Notes: generated by a model from the letters alone, not told the origin. A stretch of 64,000 nucleotides of DNA from Sipunculus nudus (GCA_026874595.1 CM049308.1:85001-149000), one strand, 5' to 3'; shown: positions 13,491-25,462, counted from the stretch's first letter. Made by a program: numbers and translations.

Positions 13491-16036
13491 CATGCTGATA
13501 TAATATACTTTTACTCAAAATCAAGGTACAAATGCTGATATCAAAGATGCACTTATCTATTTGCATTTCCTTAAGAATGATTATAGGTGATACATTTCAA
13601 ATGTTATTAGCATGGGGAATGCAGGAGTTTCAGATCTGTGTCCATCTCTCATGTTTTTTCATGTTGAAAACAGGCCTTTGTAATTCAAGATTATATTTAT
13701 TGGGCTAAATATAAATAAAATGGCTTTGAAAGAATAGTTATTTTGGCTAAATTCTAGGCAATAAAGCATTTTGTAAGTACTTGACATTGTCGGTATTGCC
13801 AACAAGTTATTTATGTATTTGAATAATGTCGGTAGTGTCGATAAGTTCTTTTGGTCTGAAATGTGAACCGTTAAATTTGTCCATGCCGACATAGGATACT
13901 TTTACTCAAAATCTAGGTATCATTGCTGATATCAATGGGGAATGTAGCAGTTTCAAATCTATGTCCATCTCTCAGGTTTTTCATGTTGAAAACAGACCTT
14001 TTTTTATTCAAGATTATGTTTATTGGGCCAAATATAAGTACAATGACTAAAAAAGATTAGTACTTTTGTTCAAATTCCTGGCAATAAGTTATTTTCTGAG
14101 TACTTGAACATTGTCGGTGTAGCCGATAAGTTATTCAGGTATCTGAATAATGTCGGTAGTGTCAAAAATTTATTTTGGTCTTGAATGTGAACCGGTTAAT
14201 TTCCAATGCCGACATAGTATACTTTTACTCAAAATCAAGGAACAATTGCTGATATCAAAGATGCACTTATATATGTGCATTTCCTTAAGAATGATTATAT
14301 GTGATACATTTCAAATGTTATTAGCAGGGGGAATGCAGGAGTTTCAGATCTGTGTCCATCTCTCATGTTTTTCATGTTGAAAACAGGCCTTCTTCATTCA
14401 AAATTATTTTTATTGGGCCAAATATAAGTACAAAGACTTAAAAAGATTTGTAATTTTGTTCAAATTCCAGGCAATAAGTTATTTTCTCAGTACTTGAACA
14501 TTGTCGGTATTACCGACAAGTTATTTGGGTATTTGAATAATGTCGGTAGTGTCGATAAGATCTTTTGGTCTGAAATGTGAACCCTTAAATTTGTCAATGC
14601 TGACATAGTATACTTTTACTCAAAAACTAGGTATCATTGCAGATACCAATGGGGAATGCAGCAGTTTCAAATTTATGTCCATCTCTAAGGTTTTTCATGT
14701 TGAAAACAGACCTTTTTCATTCAAGATTATGTTTATTGGGCCAAATATAAGTACAATGACTAAAAAAGATTAGTTATTTTGGTCAAATTCCTGGCAATAA
14801 GTTATTTTCTGAGTACTTGAACATTGTCGGTATTGCCGATAAGTTATTCAGGTATTTGAATAATGTTGTAGTGTCAAACATTTATTTTGGTCTTGAATGT
14901 GAACCGTTTAATTTTCCCATGCCGATATAATATAGTTTTACTCAAAATCAAGGTACAATTGCTGATATCAAAGATGCACTTATCTATGTGCATTTTCTTA
15001 AGAATGATTATAGGTGATACATTTCAAATGTTATTAGCATGGAGCATGCAGGAGTTTCAGATCTGTGTCAATCTCTCATTTTTTTTTTCATGTTCAAAAC
15101 AGGCCTTTTTCATTCAAGATTATGTTTACTGGGCCAAATATAAATAAAATGGCTTCGAAAGAATAGTTATTTTGGCTAAATTCCAGGCAATAAAGCATTT
15201 TGTAAGTACTTGACATTGCCGGTATTACCGACAAGTTATTTGGGTATTTGAATAATGTCGGTAGTGTCGATAAGTTCTTTTGGTCTTGAATGTGAACCGT
15301 TTAATTTCCCATGCCGACATAATATACTTTTACTCAAAATCTAGGTATTATTGCTGATATCAATGGAGAATGATCCAGTTTCAAATCTATGTCCATCTCT
15401 CAGGTTTTTCATGTTGAAAACAGACCTTTTTTATTCAAGATTATGTTTATTTGGCCAAATATAAGTACAATGACTAAAAAAGATTAGTTATTTTGGTCAA
15501 ATTCCTGGCAATATGTTATTTTCTGAGTACTTGAACATTGGCTGTATTGCTGATAAGTTATTCAGGTATTTGAATAATGTCGTAGTGTCGATAATTTATT
15601 TTAGTCTTGAATGTGAACCGTTTAATTTCCCATGCCAACATAGTATACTTTTACTCAAAATCAAGGTACAATTGCTGATATTAAAGATGCACTTATCTAT
15701 GTGCATTTCCTTAAGAATGATTATAGGTGATACATTTCAAATGTTATTAACATGGGGAATGCAGGAGTTTCAGATCTGTGTCCATCTCCCATGTTTTTTC
15801 ATGTTGAAAACAGGCCTTTTTCATTCAAGATTATGTTTATTGGGCCAAATATAAATAAATGGCTTCGAAAGAATAGTTATTTTGGCTAAATTCCAGGCAA
15901 TAAAGCATTTTGTAGGTACTTGACATTGTCCGTATTACCGACAAGTTATTTGGGTATTTGAATAATGTCGGTAGTGACGATAAGTTCTTTTAGTCTGAAA
16001 TGTGAACCGTTAAATTTGTCCATGCCGACATAGTAT
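13466..16036. repeat. About 713-bp dimeric tandem repeat
   Basis: The landmark TTGAAYRTGAACC occurs at 13,466, 14,181, 14,893 and 15,607, 712-715 bp apart. A related copy lies about 390 bp into each unit, so each unit is a dimer of roughly 390- and 322-bp monomers. Monomers share GGCAATAAG..ATTTTSTGAGTACTTGA, GTCGGTATTRCCGA and CATGCCGACATAGTATACTTTTACTC. The last kilobase of each 2.28-kb unit is built from the same monomers. Non-coding. Confidence 0.85.
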
Positions 16037-16363
16037 GACCATAACACTGTAATGATACCAAAAATCGGGTGGAACAAATATGAGGAAAATCACAAAGAAG
16101 AGTTAACTTGATTATTCAACATAAGCTTAAGCTGAAATTGAGATTCAACTTAATTATTCAAATTAAAGTTAAGTTGACTTTCAAATTCAACTTAATTAGA
16201 TGAACTTAGCTATGTGGATACTGGTCCAAAACAGCACATAAAATAATACATTAATGTAAAGATACTGGTACCGTTAAAAAATGTAATACATATAAAGACA
16301 TATGTGAAAATATATTTATATATATATATAAATATTTTTACTGACACCAGTATGTTTATATCT

Positions 16364-16427
<64 letters not shown>

Positions 16428-16987
16428 TTGTGTGTGTCAATAGTTATTTCTGTATTTGAATATATGAAGTATTACTGATCAGTTATTTTAGAACTTAATC
16501 TTTGTCTGTATTATCGATAAGTTTTTTTGTCCTTTGATTATTGTCGGTATTACAGAGAAGTCATTTTGTTATTTGAATATTGATAGTATTACCGATAGGT
16601 TATTTTGGCCGTTGATTATTGTCCGTGATACGGGTAAGTTATTTCATTCTGAAATAGGAACTGTTAAATCTTCCATGCTGACATAATATAAATGTAAAGA
16701 TACCAGTATCAGCTGAAGTTGAAAATAAGATTTAACTTAATTGTTCAACATAATCTTCAGTTGATAAATTAGATTCAACTTAAGTTTTCAACTTAATATT
16801 AAGTTTAATTGAGATTCAACTCAATTATTCAACATAAGGTTAAGTTGATATTCAAATTCAACTTAACTAGATGAACTATGTGGATACTGTTCAAAGAAAG
16901 CACATAAAATAATACATAAATGTAAAGATACCGCTCCTGTTAAAAATGTTATACATATATATGTATGTATGTATATATATGTATGTG

Positions 16988-17026
<39 letters not shown>

Positions 17027-17961
17027 TATATAAATATATATTATAGGACCATAACACATCTAAGTTTAGGACCATAACACTGTAAGATGCAAAAAATCAG
17101 CTGGGCCAAATACAAGGAAAATCTTTATAAAGAATAGTTAATTTAATTATTCAACATAAGCTTAAGTTGAATGTCAGATTCATCTTATTTATTCAACATC
17201 ATAAGTTGACAACTTAAGTATTCAACTTTACTTATGTTTAAGTTGAAATTGAGATTCAAATTAATGAGATGAATTTAGCTATGTGCATAATGAATATTGA
17301 ATATTATCGGTATTACCGATAAGTGATTTTGGTCTCAAATGTGAACCGTTAAATTTTCCCATGCCGACATAGTATACTTTTACTGAAAGTTCAGGTACAA
17401 TTGCTGATATCAAAGATGTACTTATCTATTGAACATAACACTGTAAGTTTAAGACAATACCACTGTAAATATACCCAACTGGACAGAGCCAAATATAAGG
17501 AAATTTCCTTAAAAGAAGATTATTCAACATAAGCTTAAGTTGAAATTCAGATTCAACTTAATTATTCAACTCAAGTTTAAGTTGACATTTCAAATTCAAC
17601 TTAATTAGATGAACTTAGCTATGTGCATACTGGTCCCAGTAATTACATATAACAAATACATAAATGAAAAGATACCGGTCCCGTTAAAATGTAATAAATA
17701 TACATTTATATATTTATCTCTACATTTCTATATATGTATATATCTATATATCTCTATATCTCTATCTCTATATATCTACATATCTATATCTCTATATATC
17801 TATCTCTACATCTCTATATCTCTCTTTATATATATATCTATATATATATATTTTTATATCTCTCTATATCTCTATCTGTCTATATATCTATATCTCTCTA
17901 TCTCTCTCTCTATATATATATATCTATATCTTTATATCTCTATCCCTCTCCCTCTGTCTCT

Positions 17962-18003
<42 letters not shown>

Positions 18004-18578
18004 TTATTTCCATATATCTATATATGGATCTATATATATATATATCTTTATATCGATATATATATGTATATATATATATATGTATATCTGTTTAGCTTAT
18101 ATCTATATATCTATATCTATATATCTATATATCTATATATCTATATATCTCTATATCTCTATATCTCTATATCTCTATATCTCTATATCTCTATATCTCT
18201 ATATCTCTATATCAATATGTCTATATATCTATATATCTATATATCAATATAGCAATATATCGATATTTCGATATACCGTTATATCGATATATCGATATAT
18301 CGATATATCAATATATCGAATTATCCATCTCTGTTTCTCTTTATATCTGTCTCTCTTTCTCTATCTCTATATTTCTATCTCTAAATATCTATATATCTAT
18401 CTCTCTATATATCTCCTATTGGTTTACCAGAATCAGTCTGTTCAAACATACATATTTCGTGTATGAAGAAAGATTTGACATTTATTAATAATATATCATT
18501 AAACTCTACCGGTGTCACTATAATAAAAAAAATAATAATAATTAATAGCAATTATATAGCGCTGAACTCCGATATCAG
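16037..18578 (+). repeat. Segmental duplication, copy 2 (partner 5,284-7,897)
   Basis: Collinear with the first copy from GACCATAACACTGTAATGAT to GCTGAACTCCGATATCAG. It includes a (TA)n(TG)n tract at 16,366-16,437 and an octanucleotide block at 17,707-18,415. It is more diverged than the 2.28-kb units are from each other, so it is older. Confidence 0.85.
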
Positions 18579-18779
18579 ACTTACAGCTCTGATGCATATA
18601 CACATACATAGAGAGCACAGTCATCCTCACATGTCCATCCGAGTCACACTATATTTAGATATATAAGCACACACACACTTTCTCTGACTCTCTCTCTGTC
18701 ACACACATACACAGATTATATATTACTATATATTACAAGATTATATATTACTTTACATACGAATACACACACACCAATA

Positions 18780-19072
18780 TATATATATATATATGTAACA
18801 CTGGTCGTATATTCAGTACTGGCATCAGCATGCAAAATGAATGGTTTGGAAAAGTCAGGAAAAGCTAATACAGGGGCAGAAGAACATCGTTCGAATATTT
18901 CGAAGCCTGTTTGATGTTGTTCTTCCCATATTATTTTCCAAGACTGCACCAATTGATTAACTATATCTTGGGCTAGAAACGATCGCAACTTCCGAACTGT
19001 TTTCCAGACCACGTACCGCCTCGTTTCATCAGAAAATTTGACACACTGTAACTTACGAGCTTTTTCCAATTT
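18780..19072 (-). pseudogene. Ty3/Gypsy pol fragment (end of reverse transcriptase into RNase H)
   Basis: A minus-strand open frame contains SAPVLAFPDFSKPFILHADAS, the signature at the end of reverse transcriptase and start of RNase H in Ty3/Gypsy retrotransposons. It is preceded by a weakly matching FEIFERC segment. After DAST the expected RNase H continuation is lost and the frame runs into a TA/CA microsatellite. Upstream residues are only loosely RT-like. No LTR, integrase or gag lies next to it, so this is a dead fragment embedded in the subtelomere. Identification is good; the upstream limit is approximate. Confidence 0.8.
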
Positions 19073-19755
19073 TACAAATGTGCTCAGACACCAAACTTTT
19101 AGCTGATCTTCTGTCTCTTAACAATAAATTATTTCAGTTTTTTAATATTATTGATATTATCGATAAGTTATTTTGGTCTCAAATAAGAACGGTTAAATTT
19201 TTACATGGCGACATAGTACCGGTCGCGTTAATAATGTAAATCATATATATGTATATATGTATGAATGGATATATATATATAGAAATACATATATATAATA
19301 TATATATATATTTATATATTTACTGGTACGAGCATGTTTATATCTGTGCATATATATACATGTGGATATATATTTATATATATATAAGTTATTTCTCCTT
19401 TTTAATAGTATTGCCCATCAGTTATTTCGTTATAAGTACAAATATAAGTACAATGCCTTCGAAATAAAAGTTATTTTGGTGAAATTCCAGGCAATAAGGC
19501 ATTTTCTGAGTACGTAAACATTGTCCGTATTGCCAATAAGTTATTTGGGTATTTGAAAAATGTCGGTGAGTCTATAAGTTATTTTGATCTCAAATGTGAA
19601 CCGTTAAATTTTCCCATGCGACATAGTATAATTTAACTCAAAGTCCAGGTGCAATTGTTGATATCAGAGATGCACTTCTCTATGGAACATAACACTGTAA
19701 GTTTAGGACCATAACACTGTTAAGATACAACAATTAGGAAGTACAGGTTCATCAG

Positions 19756-19768
19756 CCAGGGGGCGCCA
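19756..19768 (+). promoter_or_regulatory. CTCF-core-like site
   Basis: CCAGGGGGCGCCA matches the core of the animal CTCF consensus (CCASYAGRKGGCGC type). Identical sequence at 20,672-20,684 and one-base variant CCAGGGGGCACCA at 21,327-21,339, all in this orientation. Binding is untested. Confidence 0.4.
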
Positions 19769-19782
19769 CGTCCTAGAGTGAC

Positions 19783-20097
19783 ATATATGTGTATATGTAT
19801 ATATGTATATGTGTATGTATATGTATATATGTATATATGTATATATGTATATATGTATATATGTACATATGTATATATGTATATATGTATATATGTATAT
19901 ATATATATGTATATATGTATATATGTATATATGTATATATGTATATATGTATATGCGCATATATGCATATATGTATATATGTATATATGTATATATGTAT
20001 ATATGTATATCTGTATATATGTATATATGTATATATGTATATATGTATATATGTATAAATGTATAAATGTATATATGTATATATGTATATATATTTT
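19783..20097. repeat. (GTATATAT)n octanucleotide microsatellite
   Basis: A period of 8 bp over about 315 bp with rare substitutions. Neither strand of the unit contains a stop codon, so overlapping Y/I/V/C/H-rich frames are open on both strands. None is a gene. Confidence 0.95.
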
Positions 20098-20214
20098 ATA
20101 GGACAATTACATTGTAAGTTTAGTACCATAACACTGTAAATATACAAAAAATCGGCAAGTACACGTTCAACAGCCAGACATGTCTGGACAATAATACCAT
20201 TCACTGTTCAATAC

Positions 20215-21206
20215 ACCTTTTCAACTTAATACCGTTTTCAACCTTAAGGGAAAATATACTGTTTACTTTTGTTTTTTAACACTTTATATATGCGCTTTTA
20301 TTTTTCTTATATCCAGAAGGAAAGGCCGCATTACTCTGACCACATCAACGCTTGAAAAATTGCCATTTATTTGCCATTTACCATTCAATACAACTTTTCA
20401 ACTTAAGACTATTCAACCTTACGGGAAAAGATCCTGTTTGAAATCGTTTTTCACATATGATATATGCGCTTTTATGTTTTTCATATCCAGAAGGAAAGTC
20501 CTCATTACTATGACCACTCTGTACGCTTGAAATGTTGCCATTTACCTCATATATAACCCCAAAAAGCTTAAGTTCATGACCATAACAATCTAAGTTTAGG
20601 ACCATAACATTGTAAGTTTAGTACCATAACACTGTAAAGATACCAAAAATTACCAAGTATACGTTCAACAGCCAGGGGGCGCCAAGTCCTACAGTGACAT
20701 ATATATGTATATATGTATATATATGTATATATATGTATATATATTTATGTAAATATATTTATATATCTTTTATAGGACCACAACACCTCAAAGAAACAAA
20801 AAAAATTGGTAAGTACACGTTCAACAGCCAGACATGTCTAGACAATATTACCATTTACCGTTCAATACAGCTTTCAACTTAAGATCGTATTCAACCTTTC
20901 AGGATAAGTTACTGTTTAAAATGTTTTTTTTTCACATATGATATGCGCTTTTATTTTTCTCATATTCAGAAGGAAAGGCCGCATTATTATGACCACTTGG
21001 ACGCTTGAAATATTGCCAATAATTCCCATTTACCATTCAATACAACATTTTAAAGTAAGACCGTATTTCACCTTGTGTGAAAAGGTACTGTTTAAAATTG
21101 TTTTTTTCACCTATGATATATGCGCTTTAATTTATTTCACATCCAGAAGGAAAGGCCGCATTACTATGACCACTTGGACGCTTGAAAGGTTGCCATTTAC
21201 CTAATA
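20215..21206. repeat. 174-177-bp repeat in two tandem pairs
   Basis: TGCGCTTT landmarks at 20,291, 20,465, 20,944 and 21,121 lie in units sharing ATATCCAGAAGGAAAGGCC, TGACCAC and CGCTTGAAA..TTGCCATTTACC. The two pairs are separated by a TA module. A decayed relative is near 28,180-28,260. Confidence 0.8.
20672..20684 (+). promoter_or_regulatory. CTCF-core-like site
   Basis: Second exact copy of CCAGGGGGCGCCA, in the same orientation as the first. Confidence 0.4.
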
Positions 21207-21326
21207 TATATACAAAAAAAACTTAAGTTTAGGACCATAACGCTGTAAGTTTAGGACCCTAAAACCCTAAGTTTAGGACCATAACACTGTAAAGATACCA
21301 AAAATTACCAAGTACACGTTCAAGAG

Positions 21327-21339
21327 CCAGGGGGCACCA
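21327..21339 (+). promoter_or_regulatory. CTCF-core-like site, CpG changed to CA
   Basis: CCAGGGGGCACCA, about 250 bp before the telomeric array. The single change is what deamination of a methylated CpG would give. Confidence 0.35.
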
Positions 21340-21588
21340 CGTCCTAGAGTGCTCTCACAAGAACTGGACACATAAAACTTGACTTCTGAATCAACTTAGG
21401 CATAAGTTGAATAAACTTTAAAAGGTTAAGTTGACTCCTAAGTTGAAACTGAAGGACCAAATCTAAATTAAGTCGAATGTAATTTCAACCTAAAAAATGC
21501 TCGAAATTAAGTCGAAAATTACACTTGATAAGTTGAAAATAGGACCAAAATAACAAGTTTTCAACTTACCTTAAGTCTAAGACCATAG

Positions 21589-21644
21589 CCCTAACCCTAA
21601 CCCTAACCCTAACCCTAACCCTAACCCTAACCCTAACCCTAACC

Positions 21645-21685
<41 letters not shown>

Positions 21686-21866
21686 CCCTAACCCTAACCC
21701 TAACCCTAACCCTAACCCTAACCCTAACCCTAACCCTAACCCTAACCAAAACCTAACCCTAACCCTAACCCTAACCCTAACCCTAACCCTAACCCTAACC
21801 CTAACCCTAACCCTAACCCTAACCCTAACCCTAACCCTAACCCTAACCCAAACCCTAACCCTAACC

Positions 21867-21901
<35 letters not shown>

Positions 21902-21984
21902 AACCTAACCTAACCCTAACCCTAACCCTAACCTAACCCTAACCCTAACCCTAACCCTAACCTAACCCTAACCCTAACCCTAAT
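21589..21984 (-). repeat. Telomeric repeat array, CCCTAA on the plus strand (TTAGGG on minus)
   Basis: About 65 repeats of CCCTAA in one block with few variants (CCCTAAA, CCTAA, CCAAAA). Variants are denser towards the right end. The orientation is that of a left chromosome end, but 21.6 kb of subtelomeric DNA lies outside it in this window. It is therefore an internal telomere tract, or an assembly join. Confidence 0.97.
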
Positions 21985-22245
21985 TACAGTCCATCAACAT
22001 AAACAATGCATCAAAACTGACTAAGTCCAACCATTTATTGATAATTGCCGCGTTTAACCCTATTCTTTTTGTTATCTTTTTCATTACATTCCATTTTTTT
22101 TATAATATTAGTAAAAAATATCCTAATCCCATAATTTTCCCCCCAAAAAAATTTTACACCCAAAAAAAAAATCCTGTGGTTAGGCTAGAATTACCACTGG
22201 TTATGTTCCTAAACTTAGTGGTGACCACTGGTTAAAAGCACTTTT
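21985..22245. other. Spacer between telomeric array and S1 copy B
   Basis: About 260 bp of AT-rich sequence with homopolymer-like A and C runs. Nothing recognisable. Confidence 0.5.
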
Positions 22246-23270
22246 ATGATGCTATAATCTAACAAAAAACTAACACAAATGCTTTCACGTTAAAATAAAA
22301 TGGTTAGATAAACAGTGAAAAAAAAACAGGACCGAAAACGTACTGAGCAAATTAGGTCCTCTCCTTAATTAAGCTCACCACCCCCCAGACCTTTGAGTTA
22401 GTGGCAAATTCAGCCGAGGTGCCACTTTTTTTAATGTGCATATAACTTTGTCATGTTTTAAGTTTTGATCGTTAAACTCAGGATATTTGTGAAAGTCACA
22501 AAAAGTGATATTTTGGAAAAGAAAAAAAAAATTTAACTTTAAAACTTTTAGAGAAAATGAATTTTAACTTAAGCCTAACCCTTATTGATACCAAGCGTTA
22601 AAAAACACAGTAAAAACACAGAGAAACTCATATTATTTTATGACTGTCGTTTGCTATCGATTTATATCAGCGTCTGGAACGCTAAAATAGAAAATTTACA
22701 TTTAAATACAAAATAATTAAAATTTTAAATTTTCAGTTTTTTAATTTTAAATCTGCTCATAAAATCTGTAAAACGCATGTTACGTTTTTTTTCTTTATCA
22801 AATCTTAACAGGTTTGCGATAACAGTCCTAACCCTTAAAAAAATTGATTTTTCGACATTTATTTAAAAAGTTATTAGGATAATTTGGAATTTTAAGAAAT
22901 TTTAATTTTTAATGACTTTAACTTTTAACCCTGACCTGATAATGAATGTATTAACGTTTTTACTTGCTACAGGTCGCTAAAACAACCTCTTTTTCAGTTA
23001 TTTTCAGAGTTTGTACACTTTTGATATCGTTTCAATGTTTATTTAACGACTTTAGGGAATTGACGCTCCTTTTTAAGGATAACCGGGATAACCCTAGCTT
23101 CATATAACCCTATAGGTTAACAACCCTAGTCTATTCAGTTGAGGATCATAACACTAAGTTTAGGACCATAATAAATCAATTATTGTTTCAGACCTGACAA
23201 TTGACCCTTTGATTCCTGTTGGTCAGTCCGAGTACATGGGGTGAAGAAAAAATGAGTTCTCCTCAAGTTG
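22246..23270 (+). repeat. Subtelomeric block S1, copy B
   Basis: Homologous to 1-1,040 in the same orientation over its whole length, ending at the GGTCAGTCC...GAGTTCWCC segment that precedes satellite DNA in both copies. Confidence 0.85.
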
Positions 23271-23720
23271 ACTCTGACGCTTATGTTAAAATCTTAAGTT
23301 TATCAACTTAAGCTATGTTTAAATCTTAAGTTTATCAACTTAAGCTATGTTCATCAACGTAAGCTGTGTTGAAATCTTAAGTTTATCAACTTAAGCTATG
23401 TTTATCAACGTAAACTATGTTGAAATCTTAAGTTTATCAACTTAAGCTACGTTAAAAACTTAAGTTTATCAACTTGAGCTATGTTTATCAACGTAAGCTA
23501 TGTTGAAATGTTAAGTTTATCAACTTAAGCTATGTTGAAATCTTAAGTTTATCAACTTAATTTATGTTTATCAACTTAAGCTATGTTGAAATCTTAAGTT
23601 TATCAATATAAGTTTATGTTGATTACTTAAGCTATGTTGATATCTTAAGTTTATCAACTTAAGCTTATGTTGATTATTTAAGTTGAATTTGAATGTTATG
23701 TTGAATAGGGTTAGGGTTAG
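23271..23720. repeat. TTAAG satellite, short form
   Basis: Repeats of ATCTTAAGTTTATCAACTTA and AGCTATGTT with spacings of about 32 and 51 bp. A short form of the satellite that follows S1 at the window start. Confidence 0.8.
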
Positions 23721-24117
23721 GTTTTAGGTTGAATCAGAATCTGACTGTGAACTTAAGATTTTGTCGAATAGTTCCCTTCATACATAAATTCATACATACA
23801 TACATACATATATAGATATACACATATACACATATACACATATACATATATAATTACATACATACGTACTCACCTACATATATACAAACATACATACATA
23901 CATACATACATACATGCATACATACATACATATAACAGTGTCAACAGTAGACATTGTTGTATGTAAGTTTGTGTATATATCTTACTCTAGGACTTGGCGC
24001 CCCCTGGCCGTTTAATATCACTGTTATGGTCCTAAACTTACAGTGTTATAGTCCTAAACTTTAGTTTAGAATACTGTTGGCACTCTTTTATAAATATGTA
24101 CGTGTAAATGTGTGTAC
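23534..24117 (+). repeat. Direct duplication, copy 1 (partner 24,897-25,462)
   Basis: Collinear with 24,897-25,462: TTAAG satellite, then GGGTTAGGGTTAGG (23,708-23,721), TACA-rich microsatellite, TTGGCGCCCCCTGG, and CTCTTTTATAAATATGTACGTG. The offset shrinks from 1,363 to 1,345 bp along the copy because of small deletions. Confidence 0.9.
23995..24007 (-). promoter_or_regulatory. CTCF-core-like site, minus orientation
   Basis: TGGCGCCCCCTGG on the plus strand is the exact reverse complement of the sites at 19,756 and 20,672. It lies on the other side of the telomeric array and points back towards it. Confidence 0.4.
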
Positions 24118-24359
24118 ATGCATACATTCATACATTCATACATACATGTATGTATATACAGAGACATATATACACAACATATATACATATATACATGATG
24201 ATATAGACATACATATATTACATACATATATATGTGTGTCAACAGTTTTCTATGCTTAAGTTTAGGACCATAAGACTGATAGTTAAGGACCATAACATTG
24301 TAAGTTTTCGGCCATAACACTATGTTTAGGACCATAACCCAGTAAGCTGTCAACTATGT

Positions 24360-24675
24360 TTATGACCAAGGAGTTTATGTTTCCCCCTTCATTTGTTATC
24401 AGCAAGGAGGGTTTTGTTTTCACCTGTGTTTATTATCAAGCTGGTTTATATTTTCACGTCTCTTTGTTATCAAGGAAATTGTTTTCCCCTGTTTATTATC
24501 AAGGAGGGTTATGTTTTCACACATGTTTATGATCAATTAAGTTATGTTTTCACTGGTGTTTATCATAATCAGGGAGGTTATGTTTTCCCCTGTATTGATG
24601 ATCTTGGAAGTCATGTTTTTACCTGTGTTAATGATCAAGGTGGTCATGTTTTCACCTGTGTTTATTGTTCTTAAC
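24360..24675 (+). repeat. 33-bp minisatellite with an open frame
   Basis: About eight imperfect units of the type GGTYATGTTTTCACCTGTGT plus TTATGATCAAG. Because 33 is a multiple of three, one frame stays open (24,393-24,674) and encodes 11-12-residue repeats such as GGHVFTCVNDQ. There is no sign that it is a gene: units vary freely and nothing similar is known to me. Confidence 0.75.
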
Positions 24676-24835
24676 GAGTACGTTTAGGACTATAACTACC
24701 TAAGTTTAGGACCATAACGTAAGTGTAGGACCATAACAAGATAAGTTTAGAACCATAACAAATACGTTTAGGACCATAACAACGTAAGTTTAGGACCATA
24801 ACTTAAATTTAGGACCATTGCTTGAGTTGCTAAAC
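24676..24835. repeat. Tandem GTTTAGGACCATAAC motif
   Basis: Six or so copies of the roughly 22-bp motif in a row. The same motif occurs singly or in pairs from 3.7 to 25.6 kb. Confidence 0.85.
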
Positions 24836-24896
24836 TTAAGATTGCAACATAGCTTAAGTTATGTTTAAATCTAAAGTTTATAAGCTTAAGCTATGT

Positions 24897-25462
24897 TGAA
24901 ATCTTAAGTTTATCAACTTAATCTATGTTTATCAACTTAAGCTATGTTGAAATCTTAAGTTTATCAATATAAGTTTATGTTGATAACTTAAGCTATGTTG
25001 ATATCTTAAGTTTATCAACTTAAGCTTATGTTGATTATTTAAGTTGAATTTGAATGTTATGTTGAATAGGGTTAGGGTTAGGTTTTAGGTTGAATCAGAA
25101 TCTGTCTGTGAACTTAAGATTTTGTCGAATAGTTCCCTTCATACATAAATTCATACATACATACATATATAGATATACACATATACACATATACATATAT
25201 AATTACATACATACGTACTTACCTACATATATACAAACATACATACATACATACATACATGCATACATACATACATATAACAGTGTCAACAGTAGACACT
25301 GTTGTATGTATGTCTGTGTATGTATATTACTCTAGGACTTGGCGCCCCCTGGCCGTTTAATATCACTGTTATGGTCCTAAACTTACAGTGTTATAGTCCT
25401 AAACTTTAGTTAAGAATACTGTTGGCACTCTTTTATAAATATGTACGTGTAAATGTGTGTAC
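24897..25462 (+). repeat. Direct duplication, copy 2 (partner 23,534-24,117)
   Basis: Same content as the first copy, including GGGTTAGGGTTAGG at 25,069-25,082. It continues into a CA/TA microsatellite at 25,470-25,552. Confidence 0.9.
25340..25352 (-). promoter_or_regulatory. CTCF-core-like site, minus orientation
   Basis: Exact copy of the site at 23,995, brought here by the duplication. Confidence 0.4.

Larger units (their letters stand above)
19080..21360. repeat. TA-rich subtelomeric modules with GCCAGGGGGCGCCA motifs
   Basis: Modules with the GACCATAACACTGTAAG motif, TA-type microsatellites and a recurring GTTCA..AGCCAGGGGGCGCCA..GTCCTA element near 19,750, 20,665 and 21,320. Also holds two pairs of 174-177-bp repeats. 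No gene seen. Confidence 0.8.

Noticed and set aside
19703-20204. Overlapping open frames of 85-143 codons on both strands
   Set aside because: The (GTATATAT)n unit has no stop on either strand; the Y/I/V/H-rich products have no other content.
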